DNA of 64,000 nt from Prochlorococcus sp. AG-355-A18 (GCA_003280985.1 QCDH01000001.1:62001-126000), one strand, 5' to 3'; counted from the stretch's first letter, positions 1-9,959 are shown. Notes: generated by a model not told the origin, from the sequence alone. Program-made: numbers and translations.

Positions 1-395
1 CTCTTGACTAGATTTTCAGATATTTCAGGTAATTTATTCTTACTTAATGGAATGGCCCATAAGATATAGGTTGTTGTTGGGTATAAAGAAAGTAATCCCA
101 CAATAATATAAAGAGAAACCTTTATCCAAAACACAGGATTACCTGTGTAGAAATCACCTCCTTGACCAAAATACTTAACACGCAAAATCCCAGTAACTAA
201 TATCGCAACTCCTGCTAAACCATAAACCACATCTGCAATTATCATTGAGATCGTCTCATTTCTATTAAGACCTACTTTGAGAGTCAATCTTTCAAACAAA
301 AGAGAACCGAAACACAAAATAATTCCTAAATAATGAACATATGCTACTAATGCACTTTTAGCAATTTCACCTGTCAATAAAGTTCCTAATAACAT
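1..395 (-). CDS. DUF2214-like membrane protein (3' part beyond window)
   Basis: Minus-frame reading MLLGTLLTGEIAKSALVAYVHYLGIILCFGSLLFERLTLK... continuous to the window edge; family recalled from sequence pattern. Confidence 0.7.
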   Translation of the reverse strand, partial: MLLGTLLTGEIAKSALVAYVHYLGIILCFGSLLFERLTLKVGLNRNETISMIIADVVYGLAGVAILVTGILRVKYFGQGGDFYTGNPVFWIKVSLYIIVGLLSLYPTTTYILWAIPLSKNKLPEISENLVK

Positions 396-483
396 GTTCG
401 AGTCAAAATTTATACAATACTAACCACCAAATAAAGAATTTGTTTAGAAAATAAATTAAACAATAAAAAGTCAGGTATTGAAT

Positions 484-1233
484 CTAGGACTCTAAAAACC
501 TTTTCTGACCATCTTCAAAGAAATCCTTTTTATTCCATACTTCGATTACATCTGGGAAATGTTTTTCCATACAATTATCACAAACCCCATGACTGAATCT
601 AATATCACTAATTTTCGAAAGATATTTTTCTAAATGCATCCAATCGCCCTCCTTATTTTTCACTTCTCTGCAATATGAACAGACAGATAAAATACCTTCC
701 TGTTTATGCAAGTTAGACAAAGCATCTAGCAAGTTCAATGACTTTTTTCTGAGCTCTAAAAATGAAACTATTTGCTTGGATAATAATTCCATAATATTAA
801 ATTGTTGTGTAGTTAGATTTCCTGGCTTTCTGTCTATTACACAAAGAGTTCCAAGTTTATTACCATCACTATTTCTAAGGGGAAAACCTGCATAAAAACG
901 AATCTTGGGGTCTCCTGTTACCAATGGATTATTTATAAACCTTTCATCTTGGAAAGCATCATGAATAATTAATGGACTATTTTCTTTTATTGCATGGGTA
1001 CAAAAAGACCAATCTCTTCTAGTTTCAGATATTTGAAGTCCTATTTTGGATTTAAACCATTGTTTATCTTTGTCTACCAATGTCATTAAAGAAATAGGCA
1101 CATTACACGTTGTAGCAGCAATTTTTGTAATATCGTCATAACATGATTCTGGCTTGGTTCCCAAAATCCTATATTCTGCTAAAGCTTTTAATCTTCTTTC
1201 CTCTTCTTCTTTTTTTGATACAAGATTCTGCAT
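484..1233 (-). CDS. GAF domain protein with C-terminal CSYC...CDNC cysteine cluster
   Basis: ORF track; FCTHAI...AGFPL...LGTLCVID GAF signature; C-terminal CSYCREVKNKEGDW..HGVCDNC motif. Confidence 0.8.
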   Translation of the reverse strand: MQNLVSKKEEEERRLKALAEYRILGTKPESCYDDITKIAATTCNVPISLMTLVDKDKQWFKSKIGLQISETRRDWSFCTHAIKENSPLIIHDAFQDERFINNPLVTGDPKIRFYAGFPLRNSDGNKLGTLCVIDRKPGNLTTQQFNIMELLSKQIVSFLELRKKSLNLLDALSNLHKQEGILSVCSYCREVKNKEGDWMHLEKYLSKISDIRFSHGVCDNCMEKHFPDVIEVWNKKDFFEDGQKRFLES

Positions 1234-1352
1234 TAATCTTCACCAATAATTAAAACTTTAAAATTAAAGTTTCTCCAAAAAACTTTTTCCGTCTAATACT
1301 TAATAAAAAAAAGATAAACTTATTGAATTGTTACTTACTGATTTATTACTTA

Positions 1353-2597
1353 TTAATTTATTATTGATTGATTTAACTTTGAGACTGCCATCCCAGCGAT
1401 CCATCCACTTGTCCAACAATGTTGAAAATTAAATCCACCAGTGATCCCATCAACATCCAAAACTTCTCCAGAAAAAAATAGCCCTGGACAAATTAAGCTC
1501 TCCATACTTTTAAAATTAACCTCATTAATTTTTACGCCTCCGGAAGTAACAAATTCCTCTCCAAATGGACCTTTGCCCGAAATTATATATTTATCCCTCA
1601 TTAGAGTATTTATCATTTTCTCTCTTTCATCCGCCAGTAAATCAGCCCACTTTTTCTCTTTATCAATACCTATTTTCTTTAATAAAAAAATCCATAATCT
1701 TTTTGTTAATAGTGGAACAGGTCTACTATTAATAAGATTCACCTTGCCTTGATTTATTCTTAAATAATTAATTTTTTCTTTTAACTCCTCATAATTTAAA
1801 GAAGACCATTTAATGATTAAATTAAATTTATATTTTTGGATATACAGTTCCCTTGCTGCAATTGATGAAAGTTTTAATACTGCTGGCCCACTAAACCCCC
1901 AATGCGTTATTAATAAATCGCCTCTATTTTGAAAATTCTTATTGTTTAAATTAATTTCTATATCTATGCCCCTTATCGATACCCCACTACATTCATCCAA
2001 ATTTGGTTCTTTTGTGGAAAAAGTAAAAAGCGATGGTACAGGTTTAACAATGGTGTGTCCAAGATTTTGAGCTAATTTATATCCGCTTGGATTACCTCCA
2101 GTTGAAAGAATAATATTTTTTGCAATTACCTTTGCTTTTTTAAGACTAAAAATATTGAATATGTTATCTGGAGTTTTTGCAATTTCTTTTACAAAAAATT
2201 TTGTTAGTATCTCTACGTTTTTTGATAAAGCACTTTTTCTCAAACAATCAATAACATCTGAAGAAGAATTAGACATTGGGAATACTCTTAGATCTTCCTC
2301 AATTTTTAATTTTAAACCTTTTTTCTCAAACCAATCGTATACATCTCCAGCAGCAAAACGATTAAATGATTCCAAGAGCTGAATTCCACCTCTGGGGTAA
2401 TTCTCAATTAGTTCATTCGGTATCCATGTCGCATTAGTGACGTTACATCTTCCCCCTCCACTAATCCTTACTTTCTCCATAAGTTTTGAAGTTCCTTCAA
2501 GAATTATTATTCTTTTTACTCCATTTTCAGCAGCAATTATTGCTGTCATAAAGCCGGCTGCACCGCCTCCAACAACTGCCAAATCAAAAGGTTCCAA
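1353..2597 (-). CDS. NAD(P)/FAD-dependent oxidoreductase, HI0933/YhiN family
   Basis: GGGAAGFMTAI dinucleotide fold, SGGGRCNVTN, GVDGITGGFNFQ-type C-terminus. Confidence 0.85.
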   Translation of the reverse strand: MEPFDLAVVGGGAAGFMTAIIAAENGVKRIIILEGTSKLMEKVRISGGGRCNVTNATWIPNELIENYPRGGIQLLESFNRFAAGDVYDWFEKKGLKLKIEEDLRVFPMSNSSSDVIDCLRKSALSKNVEILTKFFVKEIAKTPDNIFNIFSLKKAKVIAKNIILSTGGNPSGYKLAQNLGHTIVKPVPSLFTFSTKEPNLDECSGVSIRGIDIEINLNNKNFQNRGDLLITHWGFSGPAVLKLSSIAARELYIQKYKFNLIIKWSSLNYEELKEKINYLRINQGKVNLINSRPVPLLTKRLWIFLLKKIGIDKEKKWADLLADEREKMINTLMRDKYIISGKGPFGEEFVTSGGVKINEVNFKSMESLICPGLFFSGEVLDVDGITGGFNFQHCWTSGWIAGMAVSKLNQSIIN

Positions 2598-2782
2598 AAA
2601 CTTATTATTTAATATGCTTCAATCTGATAATAGCAAGTAGTTATAAAGAAAAATTAGTCCAAAAACCATAAAAAAATAAATATAAAACTTTAAAACTACA
2701 TAATAAATAGCTACGGTTCGCTAATTTTTAAATTTCTAGAAAAATCAACACAGTCGTTATTTTTATGCTTTAAGTTAATTAA

Positions 2783-3019
2783 ATGAGTTTGTTATTTTCT
2801 TACGTTAAATATTCTGAAGCCAGTTTTCCTATGACTGGTCAATATACTGCTCTTCTTTTAATAACTTCTGTTATTTGGGTTCTACTTTGGTTTGGATATA
2901 GACAAAATAAGATAAATGATGAGATCAAGAAAAAAGAAAAAGAAGAAAGAATTAATGCGAAAGTTCAAAGAAGAAAGAAGTTAGAGAGTTTGTACCCTAC
3001 TAATAAAAAAACTGTTTAA
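2783..3019 (+). CDS. hypothetical small membrane protein
   Basis: ORF with one TM segment and basic tail. Confidence 0.6.
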   Translation: MSLLFSYVKYSEASFPMTGQYTALLLITSVIWVLLWFGYRQNKINDEIKKKEKEERINAKVQRRKKLESLYPTNKKTV

Positions 3020-3037
3020 AATAACTATTTTAGAAAC

Positions 3038-3136
3038 ATGAAAATAAATAATTTCAAATCACTAATTCAGTACTTCCCGGGGATTTTGATTCTTATTTAT
3101 GTATTCTTTTTAGCATTTACTCAATTTATAAAATAA
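3038..3136 (+). CDS. hypothetical single-TM microprotein (MKINNFKSLIQYFPGILILIYVFFLAFTQFIK)
   Basis: Read directly; below ORF-track cutoff. Confidence 0.4.
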   Translation: MKINNFKSLIQYFPGILILIYVFFLAFTQFIK

Positions 3137-3157
3137 AATTTTTAAAAATTATTCGTT

Positions 3158-4030
3158 TTGATTGGAATCATTTCTGCTTTTGGAGCTGCTACATTTTGGA
3201 CATATGCGTGCTTTATTTGGCGCTCGCAAACTCAAAAATATAAATCAATAGATATTAATTTAATAAAAAATATAATAGCTTTTTTAATTTTTATACCTGC
3301 TTTTATTAATCTAAGTTCTACAACTGAATTAAAAAACATATTTATCCTGCTAATTAGTGGAATAATAGGTATTGGTTTAGGTGATACTTTCTATTTAAAG
3401 TCACTACAAACAATTGGCACAAGAAAAACTTTATCTATAGAAACTCTTTCTCCCTTAATGGCAGCTTTATCAGGGGAATTTTTTATTAATGAAAATTTAA
3501 CAACTAGATCATGGTTTGGAATAATTATAGTAACGATTTCGCTATTCATAATTCTCAGAAAAGGTAACAATTTTAAAGAGGAAAACTCCTCTTTCTCAGA
3601 AAAAAATAACTTTAAGATTTTTGCTTTTCCTTTTTTATCAGTTTTATGTGCTGTTCTTGGAGGTCTTTTATCAAGGATGGTTTTCCTTCAAAGCAATTTA
3701 TCTCCTTTCCTTACAACTGAAATAAGATTATTAGGTGCAATAATTTTTTTAATTAGTCTAAAAGGATTTAAGATTAATTTTTTCTTAAAAAAGATTGACA
3801 AAAAACAACAAAAAAGATTTTTTATTTCAATACTTCTTGGAACAAATGTAGGAATATTTCTACAACAAGTTGTGTTTAAAACCCTTCCCATAGGAGTAGG
3901 ATGGGCTTTATTAAGCATATCTCCAGTAATTTCTTTATTTTTTGCTAAGACTGAGGAAAGAGAAATTACCAAAAAAATAATATTTTTTACTTGTTTTTTA
4001 TTTTTTGGCTTGACATTAATAATTCTTTAA
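3158..4030 (+). CDS. EamA/DMT-family transporter
   Basis: 290 aa, about 10 TM segments, two EamA-like halves. Confidence 0.8.
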   Translation: MIGIISAFGAATFWTYACFIWRSQTQKYKSIDINLIKNIIAFLIFIPAFINLSSTTELKNIFILLISGIIGIGLGDTFYLKSLQTIGTRKTLSIETLSPLMAALSGEFFINENLTTRSWFGIIIVTISLFIILRKGNNFKEENSSFSEKNNFKIFAFPFLSVLCAVLGGLLSRMVFLQSNLSPFLTTEIRLLGAIIFLISLKGFKINFFLKKIDKKQQKRFFISILLGTNVGIFLQQVVFKTLPIGVGWALLSISPVISLFFAKTEEREITKKIIFFTCFLFFGLTLIIL

Positions 4031-4107
4031 TATCTGAGTTAATGTAAAAAATACTCATGTTAATAAAAATCAAATTAAATAAAATTACCCTATAAACACT
4101 CAAAACA

Positions 4108-4230
4108 ATGAAAATATTAAAGAAAAAAAGACTCGGCACATTGGAAGTTTATTTTATTTTTTTAAGCTGCATTTATGCAGGCTTCATAGGTTATAAATCT
4201 CTATTAAATGTTTTATTTACTTGGAATTAA
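4108..4230 (+). CDS. hypothetical small membrane protein
   Basis: MKILKKKRLGTLEVYFIFLSCIYAGFIGYKSLLNVLFTWN; read directly. Confidence 0.45.
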   Translation: MKILKKKRLGTLEVYFIFLSCIYAGFIGYKSLLNVLFTWN

Positions 4231-4361
4231 TTAATTCTTTCTAATGATTTAATCAACTTACCTCCATCTTGGTCATCATCATCATTTGAAGCGAAAAATA
4301 AACAAAATATTCCTAAAGAAGCTATAGATAGCGAAATTGACAATACAGAAAGCTCATCCAT
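4227..4361 (-). CDS. small single-TM protein with acidic DDDDQDGG tail
   Basis: MDELSVLSISLSIASLGIFCLFFASNDDDDQDGGKLIKSLERIN; convergent with and overlapping 4108..4230. Confidence 0.5.
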   Translation of the reverse strand: MDELSVLSISLSIASLGIFCLFFASNDDDDQDGGKLIKSLERIN

Positions 4362-4480
4362 AAATTAGGAATTTTTTTTATGATAATTGAAAAAAAATAA
4401 AAGACAGTAAAGAAATACACATTCTCGAAAATAAATATCTCTTTTATTTGTAAAATGAAAAAACACATCCAAACTATTTT

Positions 4481-4756
4481 GTGAAAGTTCTAATAACTTC
4501 CCCCTGTAGTGCAAGCGTAATAATTCAGTATGGAATAAAAAGTTGGCCTATTTGGGAATGTGAGCCAAGCAAATTTCAATGGAATTACGATGACAAGGAA
4601 ATTTGCTTAATTATTGAAGGTCAAGCGAAAATAAGGACCCAAAATGGTGACGTTTACGAGATTAAAGCTGGAGATCTAGTTGAGTTACCTGCTGGACTTA
4701 ACTGCGAATGGGAAGTAACCAAAAGTATTAAAAAACATTATCGATTGGGTAGCTAA
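4481..4756 (+). CDS. cupin domain protein (DUF861-like)
   Basis: WECEPSKFQWNYDDKEICLIIEGQAKI...GDLVELPAGL cupin pattern. Confidence 0.8.
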   Translation: MKVLITSPCSASVIIQYGIKSWPIWECEPSKFQWNYDDKEICLIIEGQAKIRTQNGDVYEIKAGDLVELPAGLNCEWEVTKSIKKHYRLGS

Positions 4757-4847
4757 ATTTAAGAAAAAAGATTTTTTCTTCTTTACTCTTAAGTCAATAT
4801 AGATAAAATATGGTTAATAAATAATTTTCAAGAAGGAAACTAATATT

Positions 4848-5018
4848 ATGCCTTTTACTGATCAAGAATATTTTGAGGTTATTGAAAAAAATGAAATCGT
4901 AAAAAAGGCTTTTGAAAATATTAAGCAAATTTGCATTGATTTACAAAAACAAACAAATTGTCCTGAAGAGGATCTAAAAGATTTTCTTGAATTTATTTCT
5001 AAACAATGGAATAAGTAA
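4848..5018 (+). CDS. hypothetical protein, 56 aa
   Basis: MPFTDQEYFEVIEKNEIVKKAFENIKQICIDLQKQTNCPEEDLKDFLEFISKQWNK; upstream aaggaa. Confidence 0.55.
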   Translation: MPFTDQEYFEVIEKNEIVKKAFENIKQICIDLQKQTNCPEEDLKDFLEFISKQWNK

Positions 5019-5082
5019 AAATTAAAAAGTCTTTTAAATACTAAATTTAAAATTTAAATTTAGTTTTCTGGGACAATAAATT

Positions 5083-5265
5083 TTAATCTAATTCCTTTTT
5101 TGGTTTTGTATTGATACTGGAAGTTCCCTTAGCAGCAGAAACGAAGAAAAAGAAGCCTACAATTCCTGATATACCAAATATCGCAGCCAAAGGATCAAAA
5201 GTGAAAGAAAACATAGAATTTATAAAATCAAGATAAATAATAGTTTTTGAATCAAATTTGTACAA
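5083..5265 (-). CDS. hypothetical small membrane protein
   Basis: ORF track; TM segment; the actual start may be internal. Confidence 0.5.
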   Translation of the reverse strand: MYKFDSKTIIYLDFINSMFSFTFDPLAAIFGISGIVGFFFFVSAAKGTSSINTKPKKELD

Positions 5266-5497
5266 TTATTGTTAAGTATAAAAAATAACAATCGCGCGAT
5301 TCATTATGTCATTATTAGTTTCTCAGTAGTTTAAAAAAATTATTATTCAAATTGATTTTAAGAATAAAAATATCCATACATACCAAAGATCTATTCGTGC
5401 TAAAAAGAAAAGTTTTTAAAAAATATTTATAGAAATATTGAATAAAACACTACCTAGAGGATCCACAATTGTTGTTTCTTTAGATTAATATCAATTT

Positions 5498-5680
5498 ATG
5501 ACAGAATTTTATTCAGCATCTTCCTCATTAAATCCTTTTACAGCGATATTATGGTGCTTTTATCCGGTAACTGTACTTGTTATTATTGAATTACTTTTGG
5601 GGGGTGGTTTTGACGATGATAATAATGATGATCAAGATGGTGGAATGCTAATTCCTGCTTACTCTAGATCAGAAGCTTGA
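5498..5680 (+). CDS. small single-TM protein with acidic DDDNNDDQDGG tail
   Basis: ORF track; C-terminus GGGFDDDNNDDQDGGMLIPAYSRSEA. Confidence 0.65.
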   Translation: MTEFYSASSSLNPFTAILWCFYPVTVLVIIELLLGGGFDDDNNDDQDGGMLIPAYSRSEA

Positions 5681-5717
5681 ATTTTTAATTCAAAGACTCA
5701 TAAAGAATTTAATTAAA

Positions 5718-5858
5718 TTGTCCAACATTATTGATACAACTCATATTTCTCTTATTACACTTACCCTCCTTATGATTTCCTCTCTAACTTGGCTCGTCTT
5801 AAAAACCCTAAAAGAAGGTAGAAAAGCTTTAACAGAAATAAATAAGGATAGATCGTGA
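5718..5858 (+). CDS. hypothetical small membrane protein (TTG start)
   Basis: LSNIIDTTHISLITLTLLMISSLTWLVLKTLKEGRKALTEINKDRS; one TM plus basic tail; more protein-like than the opposing 5770..5991 ORF. Confidence 0.4.
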   Translation: MSNIIDTTHISLITLTLLMISSLTWLVLKTLKEGRKALTEINKDRS

Positions 5859-6105
5859 AATACAATAAACATTTAATAATGTTGAATTTGATTAGATTTG
5901 TAAAAACTCTTAGATTTATAAGTCTTACTAAATAAATAGATATATTCCAAAAATTTAAAAACTTTTCCTTCTCAAAGTTTGGGAAAAGCATAAAAAACTT
6001 AAATAAATACTAGAATTTGTTCAATTGCTGAGTCAAAAAATTACCAATCCGTTGAAATCCAATTTTTATGAAAGGCCCTCTTTGTAATTACTTTAATAAA
6101 TAAAA

Positions 6106-6201
6106 ATGCATCTAAATTCTTTACTTTATATTTGTTCTATATCTTTATTCATTTATATAATGGCGCTGTTTTGGAGAGACTTGCCAAATCAAAAAAAGTA
6201 A
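6106..6201 (+). CDS. hypothetical single-TM microprotein
   Basis: MHLNSLLYICSISLFIYIMALFWRDLPNQKK. Confidence 0.4.
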   Translation: MHLNSLLYICSISLFIYIMALFWRDLPNQKK

Positions 6202-6283
6202 ATAAATAATTAATATTAAATTTATTGCTTAACAAAATAAATTGAGTTATTAATTTAATATTGGATTTAATTTTTTTATATAA

Positions 6284-6448
6284 ATGCTGAAAGAATCTTC
6301 AAATAACAATAACAAAAATATATTCTCAGAAACTACAAGTATTGAAAAAGAAAAGATGATTTGCAAAGACGGATTCTGTTCATTACCAAATCGAGATGAG
6401 CGCCCAAAACAAGATTCAAATGATATGAATTTATTTGATCCTATTTAG
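6284..6448 (+). CDS. hypothetical protein, 54 aa
   Basis: MLKESSNNNNKNIFSETTSIEKEKMICKDGFCSLPNRDERPKQDSNDMNLFDPI. Confidence 0.45.
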   Translation: MLKESSNNNNKNIFSETTSIEKEKMICKDGFCSLPNRDERPKQDSNDMNLFDPI

Positions 6449-6516
6449 TAAATAAAAAACATTTTGAGAAATTGAAGATTAAATTGATAGTATTAAATTC
6501 TTTAAATTTTTAATAT

Positions 6517-6852
6517 ATGCTTAATAACTTTTTTAATGCATATAAAGAGTTTTGGATTAAAGCTACAGAATTCAAAGGATTCACATCTCGATCTGACTGG
6601 TGGTTAGTTCAATTAGCGAATCTTATAATTTCTTTACTAACTATCCCAATATTTTTAAAAACGTTTGGTTTCAATGCTTATGGATTAGTTTGTGTCATTC
6701 CTCAAATAGCTATTGATATAAGAAGAATCAGAGACTTTGGAAAAGATTGGAAATGGATCTTTATTAATTTAATACCTATCTTCGGATGGATCTTGTGGTT
6801 CATCTGGTTAGGCTTTGGTAAGACCGGTAATGGGACAAATAAACTTATATAG
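6517..6852 (+). CDS. DUF805 family membrane protein
   Basis: KEFWIKATEFKGFTSRSDWW...RIRDFGKDWKW...LGFGKTGNGTNKL. Confidence 0.85.
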   Translation: MLNNFFNAYKEFWIKATEFKGFTSRSDWWLVQLANLIISLLTIPIFLKTFGFNAYGLVCVIPQIAIDIRRIRDFGKDWKWIFINLIPIFGWILWFIWLGFGKTGNGTNKLI

Positions 6853-6855
6853 AAA

Positions 6856-7182
6856 TTAACTTTTTATTTTTTTCTTTTTTTTAAAATCTACAAATCTTAT
6901 CTTGTTTCTTAACTCTATTTGTTTTTCAAGAATCCTAAACACATGCATCTCGCATTCTGTTAATTTAAGAAACTTATCGAGAGTATCTTTATCTTCTTCA
7001 TCAAAATCTTCGAAAACTTCAGAAATAGCAATACTATTTCTAGAAATAAAATCCTCTGCAACACGTCGTGGATTCTTTCCTGATTCAAAATCCTCAAAAG
7101 CTTCATAAGAATTAAGTTCTCTAGTTAACCATTTAAACCATGGTTCATTTTTATTGTTTTTTTTATTTATGATTTTCTTCAT
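6856..7182 (-). CDS. hypothetical protein
   Basis: ORF track; acidic/charged soluble composition. Confidence 0.6.
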   Translation of the reverse strand: MKKIINKKNNKNEPWFKWLTRELNSYEAFEDFESGKNPRRVAEDFISRNSIAISEVFEDFDEEDKDTLDKFLKLTECEMHVFRILEKQIELRNKIRFVDFKKKKKIKS

Positions 7183-7391
7183 GAAAAATTTTTTACTATT
7201 TTAATCATTATTAGTTATTTATTCTTTGACAGCTGTACAATTACTTATTTTAAAAAATTTAATTAAAGATAAACCTTATTGATTATTACAAGATAACTAG
7301 AAAATTACCCATAAAGCTTCGTAAAGAATAAGTAATTATTACTCATTTTTTTGTTCATGAGATAGCTAAAATTTGTTTTTAGTAAATTACT

Positions 7392-7610
7392 TTGTCAATT
7401 CCATTTTACGATTTTCCTTCGTCTCCAATTTTAATAATAGGTGCTCTTGGCATTGCAGTCGCAATAGCAGTTTTTTTTGTCTCTTACCAAAAATATTTCA
7501 ATTCTCCTTTGAACAAAGAGCGTGCAGAAAAGAAAAAATCCTTAATTAAGGAACAAAAAGAATTAAATGAAAGATTAGAACAAATAGAACAAGATTTAAA
7601 AAATTTATAA
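7392..7610 (+). CDS. small membrane protein with coiled-coil tail
   Basis: ORF track; TM followed by charged KEQKELNERLEQIEQDLKNL. Confidence 0.6.
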   Translation: MSIPFYDFPSSPILIIGALGIAVAIAVFFVSYQKYFNSPLNKERAEKKKSLIKEQKELNERLEQIEQDLKNL

Positions 7611-7693
7611 AAATTACTCTTAAATAGATGATTTAATGATCTCGAATTCAAGACCTTATTTTTTAAAACAGGAATTTTGGTCTATAAGGAATT

Positions 7694-7849
7694 ATGGATA
7701 AAGATCATCTTATTGAGTTAATTTCTAATAGTCTTCTATACGAGAGTAAGAATTCTGACTCTAATAAGAATCTTAGTGACTTTAAAAATTACTTAGAGAG
7801 ATTAAATCTAGATCAATTGAGAACTATGTCCAAAGAATTTATTCTTTAG
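7694..7849 (+). CDS. hypothetical protein, 51 aa
   Basis: MDKDHLIELISNSLLYESKNSDSNKNLSDFKNYLERLNLDQLRTMSKEFIL. Confidence 0.5.
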   Translation: MDKDHLIELISNSLLYESKNSDSNKNLSDFKNYLERLNLDQLRTMSKEFIL

Positions 7850-7930
7850 TATGATTTTTAAAATATTTAATTGTTTATTAAATAATCAATACTTTTTAAA
7901 AATTGTTAGTATCAAAAAAATAAGAGAAAT

Positions 7931-9037
7931 ATGCTTAAAGTAAATAGAGGTAAATTTTTAATAAAGCCATTTTTAAAAAGAAATAATATTAGAGCTTCTT
8001 ATCAAATTATTACTACCATCTTCCCTATATTATGTATTTGGTTAGTTGTCTACCACATAATAAATCAACCTTTTTCATTAATGATTAAAGGATTACTACT
8101 AATACCTTTTATAGTGCTTCTGACTCTATTTTCTTCTCGTACATTCTCATTAATGCATGATTGCGGTCACAATTCTCTTTTTACAAAACGAAAATTAAAC
8201 TGCTTCTTTGGATTTTTACTTGGCTTGGTTAATGGTATTCCACAAAAGTCATGGTCGATTGATCATGCATTTCATCATAGAAATAATGGAAATTGGGAAA
8301 TTTACAAAGGGCCGATAGATGTTCTAAGTCTTGAAGATTATGAATCCCTTACAAAAAAAGACCAAATATTTTATAAAACAAGTCGAAACTGGATGATGCT
8401 TTTCCCTGGCGGTTTTTTTTACTTAGTTTTAAAACCCAGATTAGGACTTATTATTGTTATTTTTAATTTAATTAAAGATATATTGGAAGAGACTTTTAGC
8501 AAAATAAAAAGCAAAGAAATTTCTCAACTTCTAGTTATTAATTCAAGATTTAAACCACCTTTTTCTGATTATGGAGATAATTTCAGTGAACTAAGTGAAT
8601 TAATAATCAATAACATAGTAGTAATAGTTGGGTGGATTTTTATGTGTAAATGGTTAGGGTTAGTTTTCTTCTTATCATTTTATTCCATTGTTTTAACATT
8701 ATCAGCAGCAATTTTGATATGTGTTTTTTTCGTGCAACATAACTATGAGAATACATATGCTAAAAATACAAAAAATTGGGATATAATTGACGGAGCTATT
8801 CTAGGTAGTAGCAATTTAGATATCCCTAATTGGTTAAATTGGTTTTTAGCAGACATATCCTTCCACAGCATTCATCATCTTTGCGAGAGAATACCAAATT
8901 ACAACTTAAGAGCTTGTCATGAAGCAAACATTCATTTGCTCCAACAATCAAAGTTCCTAAAATTAAGCGATTTTTCAAACTGCTTCAAATATATTATTTG
9001 GGATAATAAAAATGAAAAATTAATTCCTATAAGTTAA
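7931..9037 (+). CDS. fatty acid desaturase family protein
   Basis: Histidine boxes HDCGH, HHRNN, HSIHH. Confidence 0.85.
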   Translation: MLKVNRGKFLIKPFLKRNNIRASYQIITTIFPILCIWLVVYHIINQPFSLMIKGLLLIPFIVLLTLFSSRTFSLMHDCGHNSLFTKRKLNCFFGFLLGLVNGIPQKSWSIDHAFHHRNNGNWEIYKGPIDVLSLEDYESLTKKDQIFYKTSRNWMMLFPGGFFYLVLKPRLGLIIVIFNLIKDILEETFSKIKSKEISQLLVINSRFKPPFSDYGDNFSELSELIINNIVVIVGWIFMCKWLGLVFFLSFYSIVLTLSAAILICVFFVQHNYENTYAKNTKNWDIIDGAILGSSNLDIPNWLNWFLADISFHSIHHLCERIPNYNLRACHEANIHLLQQSKFLKLSDFSNCFKYIIWDNKNEKLIPIS

Positions 9038-9040
9038 CAC

Positions 9041-9193
9041 CTAATTCAACCTTCTTCTCAATTTTCTTTTTAGAGGAATACTGCTATATGCATGAGTTCC
9101 AATAGATGGAGGTAAGTCATTCTTTAAAGGATGCATAAAAGCATTTGCCATACTCTCTAACATTTTCGAAAGCCAATTAATTACTGATTTCAT
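9041..9193 (-). CDS. hypothetical protein, 50 aa, basic C-terminus
   Basis: MKSVINWLSKMLESMANAFMHPLKNDLPPSIGTHAYSSIPLKRKLRRRLN. Confidence 0.5.
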   Translation of the reverse strand: MKSVINWLSKMLESMANAFMHPLKNDLPPSIGTHAYSSIPLKRKLRRRLN

Positions 9194-9485
9194 TTGAAAA
9201 TTTAAAAGTGTACTTTTTCTATCTTCTAATTAAATTACTGAAAAGTAAATCAGTCTTTATGCTGATTTTTTTTGGAAGATTGCCATATAAAAGTAATATT
9301 AAATAATCAAAATTATTGTTTTATTTTGTGTTTTTATTAGAAGAATATTACTATCTTTTTAAAGGTAAACCAGTTGCAAAATAGATTTAGTAAATAATAC
9401 TTATTTTTTCTAATTAACTTAATAAATTAAATTATCTAACATAATTTCGTGCTATATCTCTATTCCAAACAAATCTAACAATACT

Positions 9486-9644
9486 ATGAATGATTCATTT
9501 GTTTCTTCAAACCAGAATACAGAAATAGATTCTATTAATTCATATTTCGAGTGTATTACAGAATGCAGTGTTGTGGATGGTCATCAAGAATGTATTACTC
9601 GTTGTTTAGAAGTTCATTTAAAGGGAGGTAATCAAAATGAATAA
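9486..9644 (+). CDS. twin-CX3C microprotein, 52 aa
   Basis: MNDSFVSSNQNTEIDSINSYFECITECSVVDGHQECITRCLEVHLKGGNQNE. Confidence 0.55.
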   Translation: MNDSFVSSNQNTEIDSINSYFECITECSVVDGHQECITRCLEVHLKGGNQNE

Positions 9645-9789
9645 AAAAAATTCACCTCAAAGGAAAACAACCTTAAAATGGAACTCAAATGGAGAGCTTT
9701 CCGAAATTGATATGTTAAGAATTTTAGAAAAAATATCATCGCATGATCTTAATCAATGTGAATTAACATGCGATTCTGATCAAGGTTAA
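9637..9789 (+). CDS. hypothetical microprotein with CX3C, overlaps upstream sORF
   Basis: MNKKNSPQRKTTLKWNSNGELSEIDMLRILEKISSHDLNQCELTCDSDQG; ggaggt ahead of ATG. Confidence 0.55.
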   Translation: MNKKNSPQRKTTLKWNSNGELSEIDMLRILEKISSHDLNQCELTCDSDQG

Positions 9790-9959
9790 AATTCGTTATT
9801 TTCAAATCTTTTTAAATTTTTAATTAAGCAAAAAATTTGATAATAGTATTAAAAAAAATATTTCTAGTAAGCTACATTTGTAATGATCTGAAGTCAGACT
9901 AGATTTAAAATTTATTTTTCAATATTTTTACAATATCTTATAGTTTTTATTTAAAAAAA

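Noticed and set aside
1441-2640. Plus-strand ORFs 1441-1752, 2155-2382, 2437-2640
   Set aside because: Antisense shadows of the HI0933-family oxidoreductase
5770-5991. Minus-strand ORF MLFPNFEKEKFLNF...
   Set aside because: AT-rich shadow; the opposing 5718-5858 ORF has a cleaner TM plus basic tail pattern
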